Of a stretch of 64,000 nucleotides of DNA, positions 35,800 through 43,462 are shown in pieces (position 1 is the first letter of the stretch; each line of letters begins with the position of its first letter). The position numbers and the translations under genes are program-made. The DNA is taken from NCBI RefSeq assembly GCF_015278315.1, contig NZ_JADIJE010000002.1, forward strand, positions 434,001-498,000. The letters are read 5' to 3'. The DNA comes from Microbacterium ureisolvens. Its GTDB lineage: Bacteria; Actinomycetota; Actinomycetes; Actinomycetales; Microbacteriaceae. A model generated the notes under the pieces. That model saw only the letters and a list, made by a program, of their open reading frames with translations, did not search any database and had not been told where the DNA came from.

Positions 35800-36293
35800 C
35801 GAAGGCCGCGCCGTGACGACGCCCTGAGCCTCGTCGTCGAACCGACGTCCCGCGCGCGAGAGCTGGTCCATCAGCGACCGCGCCCGCAACGGCGCGACGC
35901 ATGTCAGTACGGATGTCGGCCCCTCGACACCTGTCGGCGTCGAGGGGCCGTCGTGCTGTGAAATCGATGGACCCCAAGTCCGGAGAATTCCCCAGCTCCC
36001 CCTTGCGCCGGTCAGATCCCAGGACCGGCAGCAGGTCAACACTGTCCGATTCGGGGCCGTCTGTCGAGCGTTGATTCGGAATCGCTGCGGATACGCACGA
36101 ACGGGCCGTTGCACGCAAGGTCGCTCGGCGGTCCTCGGGACGGACGCGTGCGAGCGGGGGTGTCATGCGCCCGGGCCGCGGAGTACCCTCACCGCCAAGG
36201 AGGTCGTCACTGCAGCCGGCCGTCCGGGGGATCAGCGAGAGGCGTGCCGTGACGCGGGCCTTCCGTATCTCTGCTCACCCGAAGGGCACCATC
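35800..36293. other. Intergenic gap of 494 bases with one terminator, otherwise empty
   Basis: It contains a strong hairpin at 35918-35949 (listed separately). I see no RNA gene, operator or credible coding frame in the remainder. The promoter of the gene at 36294 must lie in its right half. Confidence 0.6.
35918..35949 (+). terminator. Terminator downstream of the first secreted protein
   Basis: Perfect 11-base arms GGCCCCTCGAC and GTCGAGGGGCC around a 10-base loop, followed by GTCGTGCTGTG. It begins 119 bases after the stop at 35799. Confidence 0.7.
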
Positions 36294-36836
36294 ATGTTCA
36301 GGAAGCTCACCCTGCCGTTCGCTGCACTCCTCGCCGGAGGCCTTCTCTTCGCCGGAAGCGCTCCGGCGAACGCGGCCGTCGTCGAGCGGTACGACCTCGA
36401 CTTCTCCGACAGCGGAGTCGCTGAGGACTTCTGCAGCGCCGGACTGCAGCCGACATTCACCTACGAGCAGACCGGAAGCGGAGCGGTCAAGACGCGCGGC
36501 GACGAGGTGCTGTGGTTCCACGAAGAGATCAGCATCGTGCGCACGTTCACGCACAACGGGCTGACCGTGACAGACATCCAGCCGAACACGCTCTCCAAAG
36601 ACCTGAAGATCGTCGACAACGGCGACGGCACACTGACCATCACGCAGCTGCTCACCGGCGGTGGCCGCCTGGTCAGCGAGGAGGGCAAGATCCTGGCCAA
36701 GGGTGACGGGCAGGTCCGGCTGCTCCTCGTGATCGACGTCGCGACCGACACCGTGATCAGCGAGGAGCAGATCTTCGGCTCCACCGGCACCAACGACGAC
36801 TATTGCGCCGCGATCCTCGAGTACTGGGGCCTCTGA
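36294..36836 (+). CDS. Secreted protein, unknown, paralogue-like to the gene at 35254
   Basis: Protein of 180 residues with a clear signal peptide: LTLPFAALLAGGLLFAGSAP then ANA-AV as likely cleavage site (near residue 27). The mature chain has VVERYDLDFSDSGVAEDFC, SIVRTFTHNGLTVTDIQPN, IVDNGDGTLTITQLLTGGGR and DDYCAAILEYWGL. It shares the two-Cys layout and the (V/I)VRT segment with the gene 500 bases upstream. No enzyme motif is seen. The ribosome site is weak (GAAGGGCACC before the ATG). Confidence 0.65.
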   Translation: MFRKLTLPFAALLAGGLLFAGSAPANAAVVERYDLDFSDSGVAEDFCSAGLQPTFTYEQTGSGAVKTRGDEVLWFHEEISIVRTFTHNGLTVTDIQPNTLSKDLKIVDNGDGTLTITQLLTGGGRLVSEEGKILAKGDGQVRLLLVIDVATDTVISEEQIFGSTGTNDDYCAAILEYWGL

Positions 36837-36894
36837 CCGTCGGTGAGGTGCTGACCGCCGGAAGGCATCCGCCTTACCGTCGGTCGGCCGACGA

Positions 36895-37491
36895 TCAGCG
36901 TGAGCGGATCGCCAGGAACCGGATCGGAACCTCGATGAGTTCGACGGGGCCGTGCGCGGCCTCGCCGTCGAGGAGCAGGGCATCGCCCGGCTCCATCTCG
37001 TACTCGTAGCCGCCGTGCCCGTACTTCATGCGGCCCTCGAGCATGTAGAGGAACTCGGTGCCGGGGTGCTGGAAGAGAGGGAAGACGTTCGACGCGTCGG
37101 TGAGCGTCACGAGGGTCGGCTCGAGCGCGTTCGGGGTGTCTTTCAGCACCCCGAGCATCCGGTACAGGTGCCCGTGCTGAGTTCCGCTGCGTACGCTGAC
37201 GCTCCCGGCGCCGGCCTTCGTGAACGACGCCTCGCGGTCGCTCGCCGACCCGCGGAACAGGGCGGTGACCGGGATGCCGAAGCCGTCGGCCAGACGCTGC
37301 AGCGTGGTGAGCGAGCACGAGGTCGTCGCGGACTCGATCTTCGAGATCATCGCCTTCGACAGGCCGGTGCGCGCGGCGAGGTCGGCTGCGGAGATGCCCT
37401 GCTCGGCGCGGTAGCGCCGCACCTGCTGCGCGATGATCGGCTCGAGCACTCCACCCGCGCCGTCGGCTGCTCCGGGGATCGCGGCACTCAC
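36895..37491 (-). CDS. XRE-family regulator with C-terminal cupin domain
   Basis: Transcriptional regulator of 198 residues. The N-terminal helix-turn-helix is QQVRRYRAEQGISAADLAAR plus TGLSKAMISKIE (about 23-56). The C-terminal cupin, from about residue 125, has FQHPGTEFLYMLEGRMKYG and EPGDALLLDGEAAHGPVEL. PuuR-type regulators of amine and amino-acid loci have this architecture; the cupin probably senses a small metabolite. The GTG start overlaps the stop of the amidase gene (GTGA), so it is the eighth and last gene of the amine operon and probably regulates it. Confidence 0.85.
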   Translation of the reverse strand: MSAAIPGAADGAGGVLEPIIAQQVRRYRAEQGISAADLAARTGLSKAMISKIESATTSCSLTTLQRLADGFGIPVTALFRGSASDREASFTKAGAGSVSVRSGTQHGHLYRMLGVLKDTPNALEPTLVTLTDASNVFPLFQHPGTEFLYMLEGRMKYGHGGYEYEMEPGDALLLDGEAAHGPVELIEVPIRFLAIRSR

Positions 37492-38738
37492 CTCGCCATC
37501 ATATGGTCCGCCCCGACCACGGCCCCGGCGGTCGGAGCGGCCAGCCGCTGCAGCACGTCGGCGAGTGCGACGGCGCCGAGTTCGGCATCCGCGTCCTCCA
37601 CGAGCTCCTCGGGGGAGTGCGAGATGCCGGTCGGGTTGCGGACGAAGAGCATCGCGGTGGGGACGGATGCCGCGAGCACGCCTGCGTCGTGACCAGCACC
37701 TGTGCCCAGTTCCGGGGCGTCGGCGAGGGTTGCGCGGAGGGCCTCGCGCAATCCGAGATCGAAGTCGACCGTGGGGCTCAGCGATTCCTCGCGCACCTCG
37801 GCGCGGCACCCTTCGTCGAGCGCCGTCGAGAGGACCCGGTCGCGTGCCTCCGACACGAGCGCTGCCGTCACAAGGTCGTCAGGATGACGGATGTCGATCC
37901 AGAAGCGCACCTGCGAGGCGATGACGTTGGTGCCGCCCGGCACGGGCTCGAGGCGGCCCACGGTCGCCCGTGCGTCAGGCGTGCGGCGGGCGAGGTCGCG
38001 GATCTCGACGATCATGCGCGCGGCGGCGACCATCGGGTCTCGTCGGTCGTCCATGAGGGTCGTGCCGGCGTGGTTGCCCTGACCGTCGACGGTCACGCGC
38101 CAGCGGCCGTGACCGAGGATCGACGAGGCGATCGCAACCGGCTGATCGAGATCGATGAGTCCGCGGCCCTGCTCGACGTGGAGCTCGACGAACGACGAGA
38201 TGCGCGCGAGCCGCTCGGGATCGGGACCGACGAGCGCCGGGTCGAGCCCATCACGGCGCAGGGCCTCAGCCAACGTGTCGCCCTCGCGGTCGGCGAGAGC
38301 CAGCGCGCGCTCCGGGCTGATCGCGCCGCTCATCAGACGCGAGCCCAGGCAAGCGACGCCGAACCGCGAGCCCTCCTCCTCGGGAAACACGGCGATGCCG
38401 ACGGGCCGCGCGGGCACGACGCCACGGGCCTCGAGCAGATCGACCGCGGCCAGAGCGGATGCCACGCCGAGCGGTCCGTCGTAGCCGCCACCGCCCGGCA
38501 CCGAGTCGAGGTGGCTGCCGGTGATGACGGCGTCCTCGGAGCTGCCGGCAGGGTTCCACCACGCCCACAGCGTGCCGTTGCGGTCGCGCTCGAGGTCGAG
38601 GCCCCGGGCCTCGGCGTGCCCGGTGAACCACTCGCGCAGCTCGCGGTCGGCATCCGAGTATCCGGCCCGGCTGAAGCCGCCGCGCGCCGGATCCGCGCCC
38701 ACCGCCGCGATCTCGCGCAGCATCCCCGCGACGCTCAT
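37488..38738 (-). CDS. M20 family hydantoinase/carbamoylase-type amidase
   Basis: Zinc-dependent amidohydrolase of 416 residues. Metal ligands appear in SHLDSVPGGGGYDGPLGV (His and Asp, near 75), FPEEEGSRFG (Glu, near 119) and FVELHVEQG (His, near 184). RWRVTVDGQGNHAGTTLMDD belongs to the dimerisation/substrate domain. The family includes allantoate amidohydrolase, ureidoglycolate hydrolase and N-carbamoyl-L-amino-acid hydrolase, which release ammonia and CO2 or an amino acid. It overlaps both neighbours. Beside an N-methyl-amino-acid-type oxidase it may cleave a carbamoylated amine such as N-carbamoylsarcosine, which is inference. Confidence 0.85.
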   Translation of the reverse strand: MSVAGMLREIAAVGADPARGGFSRAGYSDADRELREWFTGHAEARGLDLERDRNGTLWAWWNPAGSSEDAVITGSHLDSVPGGGGYDGPLGVASALAAVDLLEARGVVPARPVGIAVFPEEEGSRFGVACLGSRLMSGAISPERALALADREGDTLAEALRRDGLDPALVGPDPERLARISSFVELHVEQGRGLIDLDQPVAIASSILGHGRWRVTVDGQGNHAGTTLMDDRRDPMVAAARMIVEIRDLARRTPDARATVGRLEPVPGGTNVIASQVRFWIDIRHPDDLVTAALVSEARDRVLSTALDEGCRAEVREESLSPTVDFDLGLREALRATLADAPELGTGAGHDAGVLAASVPTAMLFVRNPTGISHSPEELVEDADAELGAVALADVLQRLAAPTAGAVVGADHMMAR

Positions 38739-39868
38739 GCGCCGGCCAGGGTCGCGAGCGGACGGAAGCGTGCGACCCCGGAGTCCTCGCCGGTGACGAG
38801 TCGCGCCGTGAGGTCGCCGAGCAGCGGGGCGAACTTCGCACCGTGGCCGGAGCACGGTGAGAGGATCGTCACGCCCTCGACCCGGTCGATGATGAACTCG
38901 TCGGCCGGTGCGTTCGTGAACAGGCACGTCGTTTCGGCGTACGGCTCGGGTACCAGCCCCGGCAGCGCCTCGGCGACGTACGCGACGAGCCGGTCGCGCC
39001 GGGCCGGGTCGACGATGCGGTCGTGGTGAAGGGCCGAGCCGATGACGCGCCCGCCGTTGTACTCGGCGACCTTCTGCCCGCGGAAGCCGGCGTCGCGCCC
39101 GCCCGGCAGGCCGTACACCTGGATGTCGGGCCGCTTGTTGATGAAGGTCGGCCACGCGGCCTCGGGGTCGCGGTAGGGGAAGTGCAGCGCCTGCTCCTGC
39201 CGCACCTCGACCTTCGGGAACGCGTCGAGCGCCTCCTGCGGCAGGCCGAGCCCGCCGAGCAGCGCTGGCAGCCAGCCGCCCGCCGCCACGACCACCTGCG
39301 ATGCCACCACGGTGTCACCGGACTCCGATTCGACGAGATAGTCCTCGCCGTGGTTGAGCACGCGTGCGGCGGCCCACTCCTGCCTCAGTTCTGCCCCCGC
39401 GGCGACGGCGAGGGCGACCATGGTCTTCACCGTCTCCTCCGCGTCGATGACGCCGGCGCTCTCGTGCCACAGCACGGGTCCGTCGAAGGCGAAGCCCGCC
39501 CAGCGGGCCGAAGCCTCTGTTGCGGTGAGCAGCTCGTGCGGGATGCCCGCCTCGGCGAGGACCGCCGCCAGCGCCGCGGGCTCGCGCGTGGCCCCGAAGT
39601 CGAGCGACCCGGTCGGCGTGATGAGGCGCTCGCCGCGGAGATCCTCGAGTTCGTCCCAGCCGCGGCGCGCCCGCACCATGAGCTCCGTGTAGAACGCGTC
39701 GGGATAGGTGTACCGCAGGATGCGCGCCGAGCCGTGCGAGCTGCCCCACTCGTTGGCAGGAGCGCTGCGCTCGAGGATGACGACGTCATGCCCGCGCCGG
39801 GCCAGCTGCCAGGCGGTGGCAGCGCCGGCGAGACCGGCGCCGATGATCGCGATCGGGTGGGAAGACAT
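38735..39868 (-). CDS. Sarcosine oxidase / N-methyl-amino-acid oxidase-like flavoprotein
   Basis: Monomeric FAD amine oxidase of 377 residues, same size as monomeric sarcosine oxidase and SolA. The FAD dinucleotide motif is IIGAGLAGAATAWQLARRGH. Residues equivalent to the active site are visible: His45, Arg49 and Arg52 in SSHGSARILRYTY, Lys266 in GQKVAEY, and Cys315 in TTCLFTNAPADEFIID, the covalent FAD position of the family. CSGHGAKFAP follows. These enzymes demethylate N-methyl amino acids to formaldehyde, H2O2 and the amino acid. It is the sixth gene of the operon, so N-methylglutamate or sarcosine is a plausible substrate. Confidence 0.85.
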   Translation of the reverse strand: MSSHPIAIIGAGLAGAATAWQLARRGHDVVILERSAPANEWGSSHGSARILRYTYPDAFYTELMVRARRGWDELEDLRGERLITPTGSLDFGATREPAALAAVLAEAGIPHELLTATEASARWAGFAFDGPVLWHESAGVIDAEETVKTMVALAVAAGAELRQEWAAARVLNHGEDYLVESESGDTVVASQVVVAAGGWLPALLGGLGLPQEALDAFPKVEVRQEQALHFPYRDPEAAWPTFINKRPDIQVYGLPGGRDAGFRGQKVAEYNGGRVIGSALHHDRIVDPARRDRLVAYVAEALPGLVPEPYAETTCLFTNAPADEFIIDRVEGVTILSPCSGHGAKFAPLLGDLTARLVTGEDSGVARFRPLATLAGA

Positions 39869-39878
39869 GCGAGGCCTT

Positions 39879-40448
39879 TCAGGTGTTCGGCTCGTCGCCG
39901 GAAGGAGTGAGGATGAATTGCGCGATCAGCGCGGAATCGCAGACGATGCGCCGCTCACGCGGGCTCTGCAGCAGGGCGCTGCCGGGCGGGAGCGGAAGGT
40001 CGTCGACCGTCGCTGCTCCCGCCAGCAGCACGGTGAGGGTCGCGGCCGGATCGACGCGCACCGTGCCACGGTGCAGCTCGACGCGGTACGCCGGTTCCGC
40101 GAGCCCGCGCTTGACCATGAGATTCACGACCGAGACGCCGCCGCGATCCGCGGTCGCGACGACGCGGGCTTCCCCGCGGAAACGGATGCCGCGCTCTCGC
40201 GTCACGCGACGCTCGACGCCGTCGACGGCCAGGGTGACCGTGGGTGCACTCAGCGGGATGAGCACGCGGTCGATGCCGGGAAAGGCCGAGAACGGCATCC
40301 GTCCCCGCAGCTCCGCAACGCTCAGCCGCCACGCGAGGCGCTTCGCCAGCACCCGCGTGACGCCGAGGCCGTTCGCCCACGACTCCGAAGAGGCATCGGC
40401 GGGCGTGACCACATCCAGGTCGGCGAGTGCGCCCAGGTCGAGAGACAT
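39879..40448 (-). CDS. HutD family protein
   Basis: Bicupin-like protein of 189 residues. The family start SWANGLGVTRVLAKR (near 23), WRLSVAELRGRMPFSAFPGI and DRVLIPLSAPTVTLAVDG match HutD, a small-molecule-binding protein first found in histidine-utilisation operons of Pseudomonas, where it has been proposed to limit catabolic flux. Four bases separate its ATG from the mgsC stop, and the oxidase gene starts 10 bases later. No hut genes are in the window, so its presence in an N-methylglutamate-type operon is unusual; it may sense or bind a pathway intermediate. Confidence 0.8.
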   Translation of the reverse strand: MSLDLGALADLDVVTPADASSESWANGLGVTRVLAKRLAWRLSVAELRGRMPFSAFPGIDRVLIPLSAPTVTLAVDGVERRVTRERGIRFRGEARVVATADRGGVSVVNLMVKRGLAEPAYRVELHRGTVRVDPAATLTVLLAGAATVDDLPLPPGSALLQSPRERRIVCDSALIAQFILTPSGDEPNT

Positions 40449-40452
40449 CGCG

Positions 40453-41775
40453 TCAGCTGCGTCCGGGAATCCAGGACGTGCCGGCCAGCGGCACACCGGC
40501 CATCGCTGCGGACTCGACAGTGAGGGCTACGAGGTCCTCGGGCTCGAGGTTGCGCACGTGCGACTTGCCACAAGCACGGGCGATGGTCTGCGCCTCGAGC
40601 GTGAGCACGCGGAGGTAGTTGGCGAGGCGGCGTCCGGCGGCGACCGGATCGAGGCGGGCCGAGAGCTCCGGGTCCTGCGTCGAGATGCCCGCGGGGTCGC
40701 GGCCGTCTTGGAAGTCGTCGTAGAACCCGGCGGCCGAGCCGAGCTTCGCGTACTCGTCGGCGTAGCGCGGGTCGTTGTCGCCGAGAGCGATGAGGGCCGC
40801 CGTGCCGATGGCCACGGCATCCGCCCCCAACGCCAGCGCCTTCGCGACGTCGGCGCCGTTGCGGATTCCGCCAGACACGATCAGCTGCACGCCGGTGCGG
40901 TGCACGCCGAGCTCCTGCAGCGCCTGGACGGCGGGGCCGATGGCCGCGAGCGTCGGGATGCCGACGTGCTCGATGAACACCTGCTGCGTCGCCGCGGTGC
41001 CGCCCTGCATGCCGTCCAGGACGACCACGTCGGCGCCCGCCTTCACCGCGAGGGCGGTGTCGTAGTAGGGGCGCGAGGCGCCGATCTTGACGTAGACGGG
41101 CTTGCGCCAGTCGGTGATCTCGCGGATCTCGGCGATCTTGATGGTGAGGTCGTCGGGTCCGGTCCAGTCGGGGTGGCGGCTCGCCGAGCGCTGGTCGATG
41201 CCGATCGGCAGCGTGCGCATGCCCGCGACGCGCTCGGTGATCTTCTGGCCGAGCAGCATGCCGCCGCCGGGCTTGGCGCCCTGGCCGAGCACGATCTCGA
41301 TGGCGTCGGCCTTGCGCAGGTCGTCGGGGTTCATTCCGTAGCGAGACGGCAGGTACTGGTAGACGAGCGTCTTGGACTGACCGCGCTCCTCGGGCGTCAT
41401 GCCGCCGTCGCCGGTGGTGGTCGAGGTTCCGGCCTCACTCGCGCCGCGGCCGAGGGCCTCCTTGGCGTTGGCCGACAGCGCGCCGAAGCTCATGCCTGCG
41501 ATCGTCACCGGGATGTCGAGGTGGATCGGCTCGAGCGCGTTGCGGGCGCCGAGGGTGACGTCGGTCGCGCACTTCTCGCGGTAGCCCTCGAGCGGGTACC
41601 GCGACATGCTCGCGCCGAGGAAGAGCAGGTCGTCGAAGTGGGGCAAGGCGCGCTTGGCTCCCCACCCGCGGATGTCGTAGATGCCGGTGTCGGCGGCGCG
41701 CTGGATGTCGGCGATGGTGGCGCGGTCGAAGGTCGCGGATTCGCGGAGGCCGAGGGCGGCGAGATCGGTGGTCAT
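40453..41775 (-). CDS. mgsC: FMN-binding glutamate-synthase-like protein, N-methylglutamate synthase subunit C type
   Basis: TIM-barrel protein of 440 residues from the GltB central/FMN domain family (GlxD/MgsC). FMN-site segments are TIAGMSFGALSANAKEALGR, YVKIGASRPYYDTALAVKAG, VVVLDGMQGGTAATQ and SGGIRNGADVAKALALGADA. I see only two Cys residues (KCATD and RACGKS), so the Cys cluster of true GOGAT iron-sulphur centres is absent and replaced by FYDDFQDGRDPAGISTQDPE, as I recall for this subgroup. With MgsA and MgsB it would convert gamma-glutamylmethylamide plus 2-oxoglutarate into N-methylglutamate and glutamate. The alternative is a GlxBCD-type enzyme of unknown reaction. Confidence 0.82.
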   Translation of the reverse strand: MTTDLAALGLRESATFDRATIADIQRAADTGIYDIRGWGAKRALPHFDDLLFLGASMSRYPLEGYREKCATDVTLGARNALEPIHLDIPVTIAGMSFGALSANAKEALGRGASEAGTSTTTGDGGMTPEERGQSKTLVYQYLPSRYGMNPDDLRKADAIEIVLGQGAKPGGGMLLGQKITERVAGMRTLPIGIDQRSASRHPDWTGPDDLTIKIAEIREITDWRKPVYVKIGASRPYYDTALAVKAGADVVVLDGMQGGTAATQQVFIEHVGIPTLAAIGPAVQALQELGVHRTGVQLIVSGGIRNGADVAKALALGADAVAIGTAALIALGDNDPRYADEYAKLGSAAGFYDDFQDGRDPAGISTQDPELSARLDPVAAGRRLANYLRVLTLEAQTIARACGKSHVRNLEPEDLVALTVESAAMAGVPLAGTSWIPGRS

Positions 41776-41800
41776 GGTTTCTAGCTCCTGAGATCTGGGG

Positions 41801-42502
41801 TCAGTACGCGCCGGCGTTGTCGACCTTGAAGTGGTAGAGGTTGCGCGCCGAGCCGTAGCGGCGGAACTCCTCGGGCCGTTCGGCACGGCCGGCACGCTCG
41901 AGCAGCTCGGCGAGCTCGGCCAGGTGCTCGGGGCGCATCTCCTTCTCGATGCAGTCCGCGCCGAGGGACGCGACCTCGCCGCGCACATAGATCCGCGCCT
42001 CGTAGATCGAGTCGCCGAGGGCCTCGCCGGCGTCGCCGCAGACGACCAGTCGGCCGGCCTGCGCCATGAACGCCGACGCGTGGCCGATGCTGCCTCCTAC
42101 GACGATGTCGACGCCCTTCATCGAGATGCCGCAGCGGGCGCCGGTGTTGCCGTCGACGATCACCAGACCGCCGTGGCCGGTGGCTCCGGTCGACTGCGAG
42201 GCGTCGCCGGTCACGCGCACCACACCCGACATGATGTTCTCTGCGAGCCCGACGCCGGCGCTGCCGTGGACGGTCGCGGTGCCGGTCTGATGCATCCCGG
42301 CGAAGTAGTAGCCGACGTTGCCCTCGACGGTCACGTCGATGTCGGCGGTGATGCCGACCGCGATGTTGTGGCTGCCGACCGGCGACTCGACGACGAACGC
42401 GTCGCCGTCGACGGCGTCGTGCAGCAGCCGGTTCAGCTGCCGCACGCTCGAATCGGCCAGGTCGATCTTCGTCGCCGTGGTTGCGGGGGCGATGAGGGTC
42501 AT
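41801..42502 (-). CDS. mgsB: GXGXG-motif protein, N-methylglutamate synthase subunit B type
   Basis: Protein of 233 residues built from the right-handed beta-helix domain of glutamate synthase alpha subunits. Repeating Gly motifs are seen: VEGNVGYYFAGMHQTGTATV, VHGSAGVGLAENIMSG, VRVTGDASQSTGATGHGG, VDGNTGARCGISMKGVDIVV and VCGDAGEALGDSI. It overlaps mgsA at its start and lies 25 bases before mgsC. In N-methylglutamate synthase, three separate subunits correspond to the amidotransferase, GXGXG and FMN parts of GltB, as here. Confidence 0.83.
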   Translation of the reverse strand: MTLIAPATTATKIDLADSSVRQLNRLLHDAVDGDAFVVESPVGSHNIAVGITADIDVTVEGNVGYYFAGMHQTGTATVHGSAGVGLAENIMSGVVRVTGDASQSTGATGHGGLVIVDGNTGARCGISMKGVDIVVGGSIGHASAFMAQAGRLVVCGDAGEALGDSIYEARIYVRGEVASLGADCIEKEMRPEHLAELAELLERAGRAERPEEFRRYGSARNLYHFKVDNAGAY

Positions 42503-43425
42503 CGGACTGCTCCTTCCAGGACGGGCGCGAGGGCCCAGGTGTACACGACGCCGGGCGACGGCTCGAAGATGCGGGCGTCCTCGACGCCGGGGAGGCCCGC
42601 GAGCGCGCGGTACTCCGACGCCATGGCGATCCAGTCGTCGGTCTCGGCGATGATCGCCGGCTTGCAGGCGATGGGGTCGCGGACGACCGCCATGCTGTCG
42701 GCGGTGGTGACGACGAGCGTGTAGAAGCCGTCGAACACGCCCTGCAGCGCCTCGAGCGCAGTCTTGAGGTCGTCGCCGTGGCCCATTCGCCACGCGATGA
42801 ATCGGGCCGCGACCTCGGAGTCGTTCTCGCTGTCGAACTCGACGCCCTCGGCACGCAGCCACCGGCGGATCGAGGCGTGGTTGCTGAAAGACCCGTTGTG
42901 CACGAGGCAGAGGTCCTCGGCGACGGTGAAGGGGTGCGCGCCGACCGCGGTCACCGCGGACTCGGTGGCCATGCGGGTGTGCGAGAGCGCCTGGGTGCCG
43001 CCGATCTCGGTGAGCCCGTACACGCCGGCGAGCTCGACCGGGTGGCCGACGCCCTTGAGCACGGCCACGTTCGATCCGCGGCCGATGATGCTCTCGCCGG
43101 GAAGCGCGGCGCGCACCGCATTCTCGAGAACGGATGCCGGGGCCTCGGCGTTCACGAGCACCGATTCGGCGTACGCGATCACGGTCGGCTCCGCTCCCTC
43201 GGGAAGGGCCGCGCGCAGCGCCTCGGCGAGGTCGTCGGGGTCGGCATCCGTGATCACGGTGATCGCGGAGGATCCCTCGGGGGTCAGCCGCTCAGACCCG
43301 TAGAGGGCGAGCCCTGCCGAATCGGGGCCGCGCTCGACGATCTCGCACAGCATGCCGTGCATGAGGCCGCCGAGCTGGCCGCGCAGCGCGGGGTTGCGAA
43401 TCTGCAGTGCAGCGATTCCGCACAT
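42499..43425 (-). CDS. mgsA: Class II glutamine-amidotransferase-like protein, N-methylglutamate synthase subunit A type
   Basis: Ntn-hydrolase of 308 residues. The nucleophile Cys is residue 2 (MCGIAALQIRN) after Met removal; RGPDSAGLALYG, LSHTRMATESAVTAVGAHPF and LCLVHNGSFSNHASIRR carry the Arg, His and Asn residues of class II amidotransferases. It would release the amine (ammonia, or methylamine from gamma-glutamylmethylamide) and channel it to the FMN subunit. The ribosome site GGAACC is moderate. It starts 37 bases after the ligase gene and overlaps mgsB. Confidence 0.83.
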   Translation of the reverse strand: MCGIAALQIRNPALRGQLGGLMHGMLCEIVERGPDSAGLALYGSERLTPEGSSAITVITDADPDDLAEALRAALPEGAEPTVIAYAESVLVNAEAPASVLENAVRAALPGESIIGRGSNVAVLKGVGHPVELAGVYGLTEIGGTQALSHTRMATESAVTAVGAHPFTVAEDLCLVHNGSFSNHASIRRWLRAEGVEFDSENDSEVAARFIAWRMGHGDDLKTALEALQGVFDGFYTLVVTTADSMAVVRDPIACKPAIIAETDDWIAMASEYRALAGLPGVEDARIFEPSPGVVYTWALAPVLEGAVR

Positions 43426-43462
43426 GGGTGGTTCCTTTCGTTCGTGACGGATGCCGCGGCGC

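Noticed and set aside
33703..36836. tRNA-Arg considered as the attachment site of an integrated island
   Set aside because: No integrase gene, and I could not find a second copy of the tRNA 3' end downstream. Left only as a possible accessory stretch.
40453..43425. Three subunits as an ordinary glutamate synthase (GltB)
   Set aside because: They are three separate genes for the amidotransferase, GXGXG and FMN parts, lack the iron-sulphur Cys cluster, and no GltD small subunit is present.
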